Shown here: positions 1 to 6,965 of the stretch, piece after piece | Layout: every line of letters begins with the position of its first letter | How positions within the stretch are numbered: position 1 is the stretch's first letter | Source of the DNA: JBBQNR01 sp038330145 | Lineage (GTDB): Bacteria > Actinomycetota > Thermoleophilia > Solirubrobacterales > JBBDJG01 | Direction of reading: 5' to 3' | DNA: 25,328 nucleotides | NCBI GenBank assembly: GCA_038330145.1 | Contig: JBBQNR010000041.1 | Location: forward strand, 1-25,328 | Translations under genes and position numbers: made by a program | Notes under the pieces: model-generated | What the model was told of the DNA's origin: nothing | Seen by the model: only the letters and a program-made list of their open reading frames with translations | The model's database searches: none

Positions 1-16
1 CAACGGAGGTGATGAC

Positions 17-427
17 GTGGAGACAAAGGTGAACAAGACCGAGGAGGAGTGGCGGAAGGAGCTGGCGCCGGAGCGGTACGAGGTGCTTCGCCGGCAGGGC
101 ACCGAGCCGCCCTTCACTGGCGAGTACGTGTACTCCAAGCAGGACGGCATCTACCGCTGCGGGGCCTGCGGAAACGAGCTCTTCAGCTCGGACACCAAGT
201 TCGACTCCGGGACGGGCTGGCCCAGCTTCACCGAGCCGGCCAATGCCGACAAGGTCGAGCTACGTTCCGACGACAGTCATGGGATGCGTCGCACCGAGGT
301 CGTGTGCGCTCGCTGCGGGTCGCATCTGGGCCACGTCTTCGACGACGGTCCGGGACCGACCGGGCAGCGCTACTGCATCAACTCGCTCTCACTCGAACTC
401 GAGAGCAATTCCGGCTCCTCGAAGTAG
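17..427 (+). CDS. msrB: Peptide-methionine (R)-S-oxide reductase MsrB
   Basis: Reduces the R epimer of methionine sulfoxide in oxidised proteins, a cytosolic repair enzyme. The 136-residue product is a complete single-domain MsrB (SelR fold). Two CxxC pairs, Cys48/Cys51 and Cys97/Cys100, form the structural zinc site; the hallmark GWPSF sits at 67-71, and the catalytic cysteine is Cys120 in RYCINSLSL. The position where many MsrBs carry the resolving cysteine (SGCGWPSF) is Thr66 here, so recycling must use another cysteine or reduce the sulfenic acid directly. The GTG start at 17 is chosen because GGAGG at 5-9 lies 7 nt upstream. It is convergent with the ZIP gene, 27 bp apart. No signal peptide. 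Identification is firm from motifs. Confidence 0.96.
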   Translation: METKVNKTEEEWRKELAPERYEVLRRQGTEPPFTGEYVYSKQDGIYRCGACGNELFSSDTKFDSGTGWPSFTEPANADKVELRSDDSHGMRRTEVVCARCGSHLGHVFDDGPGPTGQRYCINSLSLELESNSGSSK

Positions 428-454
428 CGCGGCGGCCGGGGCGCCCGGTGCGAT

Positions 455-1222
455 TCAGGTCAGCAGGTAGCCGGTGATGAAGCCGACCACGGTTGCGATC
501 GCCACGCGGCTGCTGACTTCGTTGAAGGCATGCGGGACGATGGCTATCGACACCACCGCGAGCACCGCGCCCGCCGCGATCGCCTGAGCGCTGCCTATCA
601 GTTCCCCGCTGGCGTCGGAGAGCACGGTGCCGCCGAGCACGGTCGCGAAGGCGAGCGCGAAGCCGATCGCGGCCAGCAGCGTGATCGTGAAGCGTCTGCT
701 GCGGCCGGAGGCGATGATCGGCTGGGCCGCTCCGTAGGCCTCGACGACGTTGCCGATCAGAATGCCCACGAGCAGCGCCAGGCCGATTTCGCCCTCGGCG
801 ATCGTGAGGCCGAGCGCGACCGACTCGGGCACGCCGTCGACGAAGATGCCGGCGGCGATCGACTCGCCTCGCGCTGCTTCGGCCCGGTCGCTCGGCATCG
901 TGATCCGCCTGCCCGCGGCGGCCCTGTGCGCCGAGCGGCGCATCGCCGCCATGCTCTCGTCACGCGTCAGCCAGGAGTCGGCGCCGACGTAGACCAGCGT
1001 GCCGGCGATCAGGCCGAGCGCCGTCAGGCCGACACCGGCCTGGCGGTCGGCCTCGGGCACCAGCTCGAACGCGATCGCCGCCAGCAGGATGCCGCCCCCG
1101 TAGGCCGTGATGGTGGCCGCGACCCGTTCGGGCAGCCTCAGCAGCGCTGCGGCGATTCCTCCGGCCAGCAGGCTGGCCGCCACCACCAAGCCCCAACCGA
1201 CTGAAGCGCCGAGGTCGCCCAT
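455..1222 (-). CDS. ZIP-family metal permease
   Basis: Predicted inner-membrane divalent metal permease (COG0428-like ZIP family), 255 residues with about seven to eight hydrophobic helices and a basic cytoplasmic loop around residues 85-118, the usual ZIP layout between TM3 and TM4. The TM4 signature is recognisable as DGVPES (129-134), where typical ZIPs have H-N-x-P-E-G; TM5 has Glu161 in GNVVEA, where typical members have HExP. Several classic histidine ligands are thus replaced by Asp/Asn, so metal choice and even transport activity cannot be assumed. The start is ATG at 1222; no clear Shine-Dalgarno is seen. It is divergent from the sortase cluster across 354 bp and convergent with msrB. 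Confidence 0.78.
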   Translation of the reverse strand: MGDLGASVGWGLVVAASLLAGGIAAALLRLPERVAATITAYGGGILLAAIAFELVPEADRQAGVGLTALGLIAGTLVYVGADSWLTRDESMAAMRRSAHRAAAGRRITMPSDRAEAARGESIAAGIFVDGVPESVALGLTIAEGEIGLALLVGILIGNVVEAYGAAQPIIASGRSRRFTITLLAAIGFALAFATVLGGTVLSDASGELIGSAQAIAAGAVLAVVSIAIVPHAFNEVSSRVAIATVVGFITGYLLT

Positions 1223-1576
1223 CGAGCACAGAGTCCATCACAGCGGCGGGTCGGCCAAACGCGGCTAGGCCGGTTTTCGCAACCCATAACTGCTGTAAAC
1301 CCTCAAACCGCGCAATTTGCGGATTAAGCCCGGACGTGTAGCGGGTTTTCGTTTGACCGCGGCCCTGACGCTCGATATAGACCGCCCCGGCAGAGGAGGC
1401 CAAGGTCGGAGACTGCGGCGATTTTCGCCCCCAGGGTTTCGGTGTGCCGGGAGCTTGAAAAGAGGCCCCGGAATGAGGCCGTGCGAGCGAGGCGCACGCC
1501 CTTTGGCGCTGTCTTCCTCTCCCAAGACGGAAGCAAATCGGAAGCTTTGTCACCAGGTCCAGGAAGGAGCGCTCGA
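1223..1576. other. Divergent intergenic region with long 5' leader
   Basis: 354 bp between the ZIP gene (minus) and the LAETG protein (plus). It holds the 11-bp palindrome CGCAATTTGCG at 1311-1321, a consensus-like promoter at 1353-1381 and, after it, about 190 nt of untranslated leader with several short GC-rich inverted repeats. An open frame continues upstream of the ATG at 1577 to 1442, but it lacks a Shine-Dalgarno and reads as untranslated leader. I compared the leader by eye with c-di-GMP, c-di-AMP and cobalamin riboswitch cores and found no match. Confidence 0.5.
1353..1381 (+). promoter_or_regulatory. Sigma-70-type promoter of the sortase cluster
   Basis: TTGACC at 1353-1358 and TATAGA at 1376-1381 are separated by exactly 17 nt, the best housekeeping promoter match in the window. 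The predicted transcription start is near 1388, which leaves a leader of about 190 nt before the ATG at 1577. Confidence 0.65.
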
Positions 1577-2179
1577 ATGTCGCGATCGACATTCCGTCAC
1601 AGGGCAGGGCTGATCTTGACGCTGGTCGCCTTTGTTCTCGGAGCCACAGCGGCCACCGCCCTAGGATGGGAAAACGAAACAACAACCCCGAGCAAAAGCT
1701 GGGATCACGGCAAGAACGAGGGGAGGGGCCACGGCAAGACGCCGGGGAAGGATTACGGCAAGACGCCCGGGAAGGACCACAGCAAGACGCCGCCGACGCC
1801 CACGGTCCCACCGTCGACCACACCACCACCACCACCGCCGCCTCCGAGCGTAGCGCCGCCACCCACGGCGGCCGGGCCTTCGCCGGTCGTGACGCCCGCG
1901 ACCCCAACCCCGACGAGTCCGAATGTAAATGCCAAGGGCGCCCCCGGAGGGGTCAACGTCAAGGGTGAGCAGCAGGCCGGCGGGAATGGGGGCGAGCAGC
2001 AGGCCGGCGGGAACACCCCGGCCGAGGTCGCTCCCGGCACGGCCAGCCCGACGCTGGCGCCGGCCGTGGAACGCAAGCAGCTCGCGGAGACGGGACTCGA
2101 CCCGGCCCTGATGGCGCTGCTCGGCGTGCTCTGCCTCGCAGGAGGGACGCTGCTGTTCCGTAGGGCGCTGACCCGCTGA
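1577..2179 (+). CDS. Cell-wall anchored LAETG protein (sortase substrate)
   Basis: Secreted surface protein of 200 residues. Order: signal peptide (about 1-29), a charged Gly/Lys segment with KTPGKD-type repeats (51-71), a Pro/Thr stalk with a run of eight prolines (83-90), two GEQQAGGN repeats (130-146), then a cell-wall sorting signal: LAETG at 169-173, a hydrophobic helix (about 178-195) and the basic tail RRALTR. LAxTG is the motif recognised by class E sortases, and a class E sortase is the next gene, so this is very likely its substrate. The ATG at 1577 is chosen because AGGAAGGAG (1561-1569) precedes it and the signal peptide starts there. There is no recognisable enzymatic domain; the low-complexity stalk suggests a structural or spacer role. 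The gene lies 55 bp upstream of the sortase start used here. Confidence 0.88.
   Translation: MSRSTFRHRAGLILTLVAFVLGATAATALGWENETTTPSKSWDHGKNEGRGHGKTPGKDYGKTPGKDHSKTPPTPTVPPSTTPPPPPPPPSVAPPPTAAGPSPVVTPATPTPTSPNVNAKGAPGGVNVKGEQQAGGNGGEQQAGGNTPAEVAPGTASPTLAPAVERKQLAETGLDPALMALLGVLCLAGGTLLFRRALTR
1727..1789 (+). repeat. Imperfect in-frame KTPGKD repeats
   Basis: Three successive degenerate units encode GHGKTPGKD, YGKTPGKD and HSKTP (residues 51-71 of the LAETG protein). Near-identical codons suggest recent internal duplication. Confidence 0.7.
1964..2014 (+). repeat. Two 24-bp in-frame GEQQAGGN repeats
   Basis: Two copies of a 24-bp unit, separated by one glycine codon, encode GEQQAGGN twice just before the sorting signal. 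The copies differ only at a few third positions, so slippage could vary stalk length. Confidence 0.75.
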
Positions 2180-2234
2180 CCGCGGTTCGGTAGGACGCGA
2201 TCGGCGAACGGCGATGATGGGAAGGCGAAGCAGC

Positions 2235-3005
2235 ATGTCGGCGATCCACCGTGCCCTGCGGTGGTCGCCGCGGCTGCGCCTGTCGAGAACGACCAGCGGC
2301 TTCCTCGGTGGCCTGGCGCTGTTCGTCGGCCTCTTCCTGGTCGCAAACGCGGTCGCGACGGCCGTCTGGCAGGACCCGATCACCGCCGTATTCACGCAGG
2401 CGGATCAAAAGGCGCTCAACAAGGAGCTGGACCAGTTGGAGCACGCCTCGCTTCCCTCGGACACGCTGGCCCTGGTCAAGAACGCGGGCAGCGAGGACAG
2501 TCGCATGGCGGTGCTCGCCGGGCATCTGCGCGACACCGGCGCGGGCGAGCCGCTGGGCCGCATCGAGGTGCCGCGGGCCGGCGCTCGCTTCGTGTTCGTC
2601 TCCGGGACGGGCGAGGGAGCGCTCAAGAAAGGGCCCGGGCACTATGCCGGCAGCGCGCTGCCGGGCGAGGCCGGAACGGTCGCGATAGCGGGCCATCGCA
2701 CCACATACGAGGCGCCCTTCCGGCGCCTGGACCGAATACACACGGGCGACGAGGTCATCCTCACGATGCCGTATGGGCGCTTCAGCTACAGCGTCGAGGG
2801 CTCGCGGGTGGTCTCGCCGTCCCACGTCAACGTCCTCCGCCACGTCAAGCACAGCCGCCTGGTGCTGACCACCTGCACGCCGCTGTTCAGCGCGAAGAGG
2901 CGACTGATCATCACCGCGCGGTTGCGTCGCGCCATTCCTCGTGGCGCGGCGGCCACGCTGAAGCCGTTGCCGCCGGTCGCTCCCTTCTCGTCGGCAGCCG
3001 GCTGA
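2235..3005 (+). CDS. Class E sortase
   Basis: Membrane-anchored transpeptidase that cleaves LAxTG sorting signals between Thr and Gly and links the protein to cell-wall peptide. The 256-residue product has a short cytoplasmic N-terminus, one transmembrane helix (about 22-44), a linker and a C-terminal sortase beta-barrel. The triad is visible: His154 in AGHRTTY, Cys214 in LTTCTP and Arg223 in AKRRLII. The TTCTPLFSAKRRLI block is typical of class E. I use ATG 2235 because GGAAGG at 2219-2224 precedes it; in-frame ATGs at 2214 and 2217 are alternatives with weak ribosome sites. The LAETG protein directly upstream is its obvious substrate. The last ~25 residues are a Pro/Ala-rich tail beyond the barrel. 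Confidence 0.9.
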   Translation: MSAIHRALRWSPRLRLSRTTSGFLGGLALFVGLFLVANAVATAVWQDPITAVFTQADQKALNKELDQLEHASLPSDTLALVKNAGSEDSRMAVLAGHLRDTGAGEPLGRIEVPRAGARFVFVSGTGEGALKKGPGHYAGSALPGEAGTVAIAGHRTTYEAPFRRLDRIHTGDEVILTMPYGRFSYSVEGSRVVSPSHVNVLRHVKHSRLVLTTCTPLFSAKRRLIITARLRRAIPRGAAATLKPLPPVAPFSSAAG

Positions 3006-3025
3006 GACCGCTGCCGGAAGGGCCC

Positions 3026-3553
3026 CTAGAACGCCGCCGGCTGCGGTCGCGAGGAGGTGAAGATCGCCGCCGCCACCGACATCAGGTGCTGCTCGAGCTG
3101 GTCGAAGACCGATATCGGCACCTGGTCCTGGCGCGAATGCATGAGCACGTCCAGCGAAAGGTCGCGCAGATCCTCGCCACTGTCTCGCAGCCTGTCGGCG
3201 AGCGGGTCATGGGCATCCAGCTCGATCGAGGCGTGCTCGATCGCGATCGCCAGCGACGCGAGGGCGCGAGCAAGCATCTCCAGGCGTGAATGGCCCGGAT
3301 CGTCGATCGCAGCCTCGTCCTCGCCATCGTGTTCGCGCGAAACGGCGACGGTCGCGTGGTAGGCGCGTATGGCTCGTGCCAGCTCGTCCCTGCTCTCTCC
3401 GAATGCGCGTTCCAGCCCCCGCAGCGGCAGCGTCACCCTGCCGGCCGCGCGCAGCGCGGACCTCGCGCGCCAGTCGATCAGGGCGCGCGTGACCCAGCCG
3501 CCGACGAAGGCGGCCGCGAAAAGGCCCAGGATGATGATCTGCTCGCGCGTCAC
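3026..3553 (-). CDS. Membrane-anchored protein of unknown function
   Basis: 175 residues that I do not recognise. There is one N-terminal transmembrane helix (about 6-24) followed by a basic segment (WRARSALRAAGR) and a mostly helical, charged soluble region to the end. An acidic stretch around 75-86 (HDGEDEAAIDD) divides two predicted helices; there are no cysteines and no catalytic motif. The topology suggests a cytoplasmic helical domain tethered to the membrane. The start is GTG 3553 with only a weak ribosome site. It is convergent with the sortase (20 bp apart) and divergent from ferritin. Codon use matches neighbours, so it is probably a real gene. Confidence 0.65.
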   Translation of the reverse strand: MTREQIIILGLFAAAFVGGWVTRALIDWRARSALRAAGRVTLPLRGLERAFGESRDELARAIRAYHATVAVSREHDGEDEAAIDDPGHSRLEMLARALASLAIAIEHASIELDAHDPLADRLRDSGEDLRDLSLDVLMHSRQDQVPISVFDQLEQHLMSVAAAIFTSSRPQPAAF

Positions 3554-3620
3554 TGGAACCTGACCCTAGACGATTGATTCCAAATTCCCCGCACCCCTGG
3601 CGCTCCCGGGAGCACGCGGA

Positions 3621-3648
3621 TTCGGGATCACTCGTCGACGATCCCGAA
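3621..3648. promoter_or_regulatory. 9-bp inverted repeat upstream of ferritin
   Basis: TTCGGGATC (3621-3629) and GATCCCGAA (3640-3648) are perfect complements separated by 10 nt, in the divergent gap between the hypothetical gene and ferritin. It has no following T-run, so an operator for an iron- or redox-responsive regulator is more likely than a terminator. A possible ferritin -10 (TAGGCT, 3680-3685) lies about 30 nt downstream. Confidence 0.4.
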
Positions 3649-3718
3649 CGGCTCGCAGGCCGGCGGCGCGGTGGGTCGCTAGGCTGCGCGGGCCGATCGA
3701 CCTAAGGGGGTCCGCAGC

Positions 3719-4249
3719 GTGCCTGCACAGCAATTCGTCGACGCACTGAACGAGCAGATCGCAAACGAGTTCGCCGCCTCCCACCAGTACGCCGCGATCG
3801 CGGCGCATTACGAGTCCCGCACCTTCCCGCGCCTGGCGAGCTTCTTCTACGCCCAAGCGCTCGAGGAGCGCAGTCACGCCATGATGATGGTCAAGTACCT
3901 GCTCGACACCGACTCGACCGTGGAGTTCGCGGCGATAGTCGCACCCCGTGGCGACTTCGAGGATCACGTGGCGCCGATCAGGCTGGCGCTCGACCAGGAA
4001 CGAAGCGTGAGCAGGCGCATCAGCGAGATCTTCGAGCTTGCTCGCCAGGAGCGCGACTTCCTCAGCGAGCAGTTCATGCAGTGGTTCCTCAAGGAGCAGG
4101 TCGAGGAGGAAGCGACGATGAACGAGCTGCTCGAGGTGGCCGAGCGCGTCCGTGACATGCCGATGGAGCTGGAGAGCTACATCGCCCGCGAGAACCCGGG
4201 TGCCCACGCCGATGACCCGTCGGCCCCCGAGGTGGCCGGCGCCGTTTAA
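3719..4249 (+). CDS. ftn: Bacterial non-haem ferritin
   Basis: Iron-storage protein that oxidises Fe(II) at a di-iron centre and stores ferric mineral in a 24-subunit cage. 176 residues, a four-helix bundle. The ferroxidase ligands match the E. coli FtnA numbering: Glu17, Glu50, His53, Glu94 and Gln127, with Glu126, Glu129 and Glu130 positioned like the third iron site. This makes it FtnA-type rather than bacterioferritin (no haem-binding Met expected) or Dps. The GTG start at 3719 is preceded by AGGGGG at 3703-3708. The last ~20 residues are an acidic Pro/Ala tail beyond the usual C-terminus. It is convergent with rpiA, 15 bp apart. Iron-responsive control is plausible given the upstream inverted repeat but not shown. 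Confidence 0.92.
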   Translation: MPAQQFVDALNEQIANEFAASHQYAAIAAHYESRTFPRLASFFYAQALEERSHAMMMVKYLLDTDSTVEFAAIVAPRGDFEDHVAPIRLALDQERSVSRRISEIFELARQERDFLSEQFMQWFLKEQVEEEATMNELLEVAERVRDMPMELESYIARENPGAHADDPSAPEVAGAV

Positions 4250-4264
4250 GCGACCGCGCGCTTT

Positions 4265-4912
4265 CTAGCCTCCGAATGCGAGCCGCTCGACCTGCGAGCC
4301 GCGCGCGACCAGCACGTCTTGTACAAGCGAAGGCTCGAAGAGGCCGTGGTCGACCACGCCCGGGGTGGCGGAAAGCCGGGCTGCAAGCGTGCCGAGATCT
4401 CCCAGCTCGCCGACGTAGTCGGCGATCAGGCCGCCGTCGGGGCTTGGCGGGACGGAGCGAATCCGCGCCTGCCCCAGCGCTCGCAGCGTCGCCGACGCAC
4501 CGAAGCTGAGCAGCTCGAGCGGGATCGGGGGCGAGATCTCCTCGACCAGCTTGTCGGAGGAGGCGATCACGACGAACCGCTCGGCGGCTCTGGCGACGAT
4601 CTTCTCTCGCGTGTGCGCTCCTCCGCCGCCCTTGACCACCCATCCGGTGCGGTCGATCTGATCAGCGCCGTCGATGGCGATGTCGAGACGGTCGAGCGTG
4701 TCGAAGGCCTCAACGGCAAGGCCCAGCTCGCGCGCGGCCCGCTCGGTCGCGATGGAGGTTGCGACGCAGCGCAGCGTGAAACCGCGCCGGGCGAGCGCGG
4801 GCAACAGCAACGACACTGTCGACCCGGTGCCGAGGCCGACCGCCATCCCGTCCTGCACCAGGGCCGCGGCTGCCTCCGCCGCCGCCTGTTTCTCGAGTTC
4901 CGCGGTCGTCAT
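4265..4912 (-). CDS. rpiA: Ribose-5-phosphate isomerase A
   Basis: Interconverts ribose 5-phosphate and ribulose 5-phosphate in the non-oxidative pentose phosphate pathway. With ATG 4912 as start the protein is 215 residues, close to the usual 219. Phosphate-loop motif GLGTGST is at 26-32, and the active-site residues fall on the same numbers as in E. coli RpiA: Asp81 and Asp84 in DGAD, Lys94 in VKGGGG, Glu103 and Lys121. That agreement is the main reason for choosing 4912 over the in-frame GTG at 4936. No strong Shine-Dalgarno is seen; a promoter-like pair sits at 4937-4964. It is divergent from the ROK kinase, giving two sugar-phosphate genes back to back. Confidence 0.94.
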   Translation of the reverse strand: MTTAELEKQAAAEAAAALVQDGMAVGLGTGSTVSLLLPALARRGFTLRCVATSIATERAARELGLAVEAFDTLDRLDIAIDGADQIDRTGWVVKGGGGAHTREKIVARAAERFVVIASSDKLVEEISPPIPLELLSFGASATLRALGQARIRSVPPSPDGGLIADYVGELGDLGTLAARLSATPGVVDHGLFEPSLVQDVLVARGSQVERLAFGG

Positions 4913-4936
4913 GGGCCGTGCGGGTAACGTACCCAC

Positions 4937-4964
4937 AAGTTAGGACCAACTTCGTGGAATCCAA
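4937..4964 (-). promoter_or_regulatory. Putative rpiA promoter
   Basis: On the minus strand, TTGGAT (4964-4959) and TAACTT (4942-4937) are separated by 16 nt. The expected transcription start, about 4930, gives a leader of under 20 nt to ATG 4912. Moderate match only. Confidence 0.4.
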
Positions 4965-4988
4965 CTGAACACCGTCCGGAGCGGGGGA

Positions 4989-5987
4989 ATGACCAGACAG
5001 CTCATCGGTGTCGACGTCGGCGGCACCAAGATCTTGGCAGCTTCGCTGCGTGACGGCACCAGCGATCGGACCGTCGTAATCGAGATGGGAGCCGGTGGCT
5101 CCGAGCAGCTGCTCGACCAGATCGAGGGGCTGGTGCGAACTCTGTGGGAGGACGATGTCGCGGCGGTGGGCATCGGCGTGCCATCGGTGGTGGACTTCGC
5201 CAGCGGCCGCGCCAAGACGAGCGTCAACGTGCCCTTCGCCGACGTGCCGCTGCGCACGATCCTGCGCGAGCGGCTGGGGCTGCCGGTGTTCGTCGACAAC
5301 GACGGCGCCTGCGCCGCACTCGCCGAAGCGCACGACGGTGAGCGGGTTACGACCCAGAACCTGTGCATGTTCACGGTCGGCACGGGCGTCGGCGGCGGCT
5401 TGGTGCTTGGCGGCCGCGTCTACCGCGGCGCGACCGGAGCCGCGGCGGAGATCGGCCACACCCTCATCGGCCTGGACCTGGAGCACGCGGTGCCCGCGGC
5501 GGCGACCTTCCCGCAGCGTGGGTCGCTCGAGTCCTTCGCTGCCGGCCCGGTGCTGGACCGTCTCGGCGCCGAGCAGGGTTATGCGAACGGGGTCGAGGTC
5601 GTCACCGCTGCGCTGGATGGAGACCCGAAGGCCCGCGAGCTGGTCCAGCTTCTCGCAAGGCGTCTGGGGATCGGCATCGCGAACGCGATCAACACCTTCG
5701 ACCCCGACGAGGTGGTGCTCGGTGGAGGCGTCGCGGCACGGGCGGGCGCGCTGTTGCTCGAGCCGGCCCGCGCCACGGCATTGGGATTCGTGCTTCCGGG
5801 AGTGGGGGAGGCGACGGAGATCCGCCTCGCCCGCCACGGCGCCGATGCGGGCGTGCGAGGCGCCGCCCTGCTGGCCGGCCTGGAGCTGGATGCGGGCGCC
5901 GAGTCGGACGCGGGCCCGGTCCCGGAACGCAAGACCGCGCGGCGAACAGCGCGCGTTCGCGACGCCATGCGCGTCCGCCGCCGCTAG
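4989..5987 (+). CDS. ROK-family sugar kinase (glucokinase-like), zinc motif lost
   Basis: 332-residue ATP-dependent sugar kinase of the ROK family, most likely glucokinase-like. The phosphate motif DVGGTK is at 9-14, catalytic Asp105 in DND, GTGVGGG at 131-137 and the sugar-binding ExGH at Glu154-His157. The CxCGxxGCxE zinc signature that defines most ROK proteins is absent: the equivalent stretch reads FPQRGSLES (174-182), with Gly-Ser-Leu-Glu where Gly-Cys-Leu-Glu is expected. The last ~35 residues are a basic Arg-rich tail not typical of the family. Start ATG 4989 has GGAG at 4978-4981, 7 nt upstream. The sigma-factor gene follows after 13 bp, so the three genes may be cotranscribed. Could also be a fructokinase/NAGK-like ROK or a non-catalytic member; substrate not assignable from sequence. 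Confidence 0.85.
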   Translation: MTRQLIGVDVGGTKILAASLRDGTSDRTVVIEMGAGGSEQLLDQIEGLVRTLWEDDVAAVGIGVPSVVDFASGRAKTSVNVPFADVPLRTILRERLGLPVFVDNDGACAALAEAHDGERVTTQNLCMFTVGTGVGGGLVLGGRVYRGATGAAAEIGHTLIGLDLEHAVPAAATFPQRGSLESFAAGPVLDRLGAEQGYANGVEVVTAALDGDPKARELVQLLARRLGIGIANAINTFDPDEVVLGGGVAARAGALLLEPARATALGFVLPGVGEATEIRLARHGADAGVRGAALLAGLELDAGAESDAGPVPERKTARRTARVRDAMRVRRR

Positions 5988-6000
5988 CGCCGCCGGACGC

Positions 6001-6675
6001 ATGCGCAGCGTGCAAAGAGGGCTGAAGCTTCCGCTGGGGAGCCCGCAGGACGAGCGCGAGCTGGTGGCGCGCCTGCGCGCTGGCGACGAGGCTGCATTCG
6101 CGACCCTGGTGCAGATGTACAGCCCCGCGCTGCTGCGCCTGGCGCGTATGTACGTGTCGACCCGCACCGTGGCGGAGGAGGTGGTGCAGGAGACGTGGCT
6201 TGGCGTGCTCCGGGGCCTGGACCGCTTCGAGCAGCGCTCCTCCCTGAAGACCTGGATCTTCCGCATCCTCGTCAACACCGCCAAGACGCGCGGCCAGCGT
6301 GAGGCGCGCACGATCCCGTTCTCGTCCACCGGCCCGGCGCCCGAGGACGAGCCCTCTGTGGATCCCGACCGCTTCCAGTCGGCCGACCAGCGCTGGCCCG
6401 GCCACTGGGCGCTCGCCCCCACGCGCTGGCAGACCCCGGAGGAACGGCTCGTCTCGGCAGAGACGCTGCGGGTGATCCTGAAGGCGATAGACGAGCTGGC
6501 GCCCGCACAGCGAGAGGTGATCACGCTGCGCGACATCGAGGGTTGGTCGTCGGAGGACGTGCGTAACGCGCTGGAGCTGAGCGAGACCAACCAGAGGGTG
6601 ATCCTGCATCGAGCGCGCTCGAAGGTGCGCGCGGCGCTGGAGGATTATCTCGGCGAGACGGAGTCGAAGGCGTGA
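6001..6675 (+). CDS. ECF-type RNA polymerase sigma factor
   Basis: Extracytoplasmic-function sigma factor, 224 residues. Sigma-2 region about residues 24-95 (DEAAFATLVQMY through the VVQETWLGVLRG and LKTWIFRI segments that bind core and the -10 element), and sigma-4 about 165-215 (LAPAQREVITLRDIEGW, then the helix-turn-helix in SSEDVRNALELSETNQRV). The linker between them is long and Trp/Pro-rich (RWPGHWALAPTRW), as in some RpoE-like ECF groups. ATG 6001 is the first start after the ROK stop; it has no clear ribosome site. The stop TGA overlaps the ATG of the zinc-finger gene, so sigma and anti-sigma are translationally coupled. Signal and targets unknown. Confidence 0.92.
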   Translation: MRSVQRGLKLPLGSPQDERELVARLRAGDEAAFATLVQMYSPALLRLARMYVSTRTVAEEVVQETWLGVLRGLDRFEQRSSLKTWIFRILVNTAKTRGQREARTIPFSSTGPAPEDEPSVDPDRFQSADQRWPGHWALAPTRWQTPEERLVSAETLRVILKAIDELAPAQREVITLRDIEGWSSEDVRNALELSETNQRVILHRARSKVRAALEDYLGETESKA

Positions 6676-6935
6676 TGAACGATCAAGCAACAGACCCGCG
6701 CGAGATGACCTGCCAGGAGCTGGTGGAGTTGGTCACCGACTACTTCGAGGGCGCAATGCCCGCCAGCGAGCGCGAGCGCTTCGACGAGCACCTCGGCAAT
6801 TGCCCGTACTGCGTCATCTACCTCGACCAGCTGCGCCAGGTGATCGCCACGCTGGGCCGGCTCGACGCGGAGCCCCTCTCACCGCAGGCACGGGACGCAC
6901 TGCTGAGCGGCTTTCGGAACTGGAAGCAGCGCTAG
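6675..6935 (+). CDS. Zinc-finger anti-sigma factor
   Basis: Small 86-residue zf-HC2 (ZAS) domain protein, the expected partner that holds the upstream ECF sigma factor inactive. The zinc motif HxxxCxxC is His39-Cys43-Cys46, and Cys13 in the N-terminal TCQEL helix is the probable fourth ligand. It has no transmembrane segment, so it is a soluble, RsrA-like sensor, likely responding to redox or a cytosolic signal rather than envelope stress. ATG 6675 overlaps the sigma stop (TGATG); a GTG at 6672 is the alternative start. It is convergent with the reductase pseudogene. Domain is clear; the signal sensed is not. Confidence 0.88.
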   Translation: MNDQATDPREMTCQELVELVTDYFEGAMPASERERFDEHLGNCPYCVIYLDQLRQVIATLGRLDAEPLSPQARDALLSGFRNWKQR

Positions 6936-6944
6936 CGCGAATTG

Positions 6945-6960
6945 CCGGCATGGGCCGGCG
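6945..6960. terminator. GC hairpin between convergent genes
   Basis: GCCGGC, a 4-nt loop ATGG, then GCCGGC, in the 30-bp convergent gap. No T-run on either strand, so termination is only a guess. Confidence 0.3.
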
Positions 6961-6965
6961 TGCCG

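Noticed and set aside
1388..1576. c-di-AMP or c-di-GMP riboswitch in the LAETG leader
   Set aside because: Conserved cores of these classes are not found by eye; only generic GC hairpins.
5095..6000. N-terminal extension of the sigma factor
   Set aside because: Shadow frame of the ROK gene; sigma homology begins after ATG 6001.
4710..6590. 626-codon minus-strand open frame
   Set aside because: It lies antisense to the ROK and sigma genes and overlaps rpiA in another frame; high GC makes long shadow frames and the translation shows no domain.
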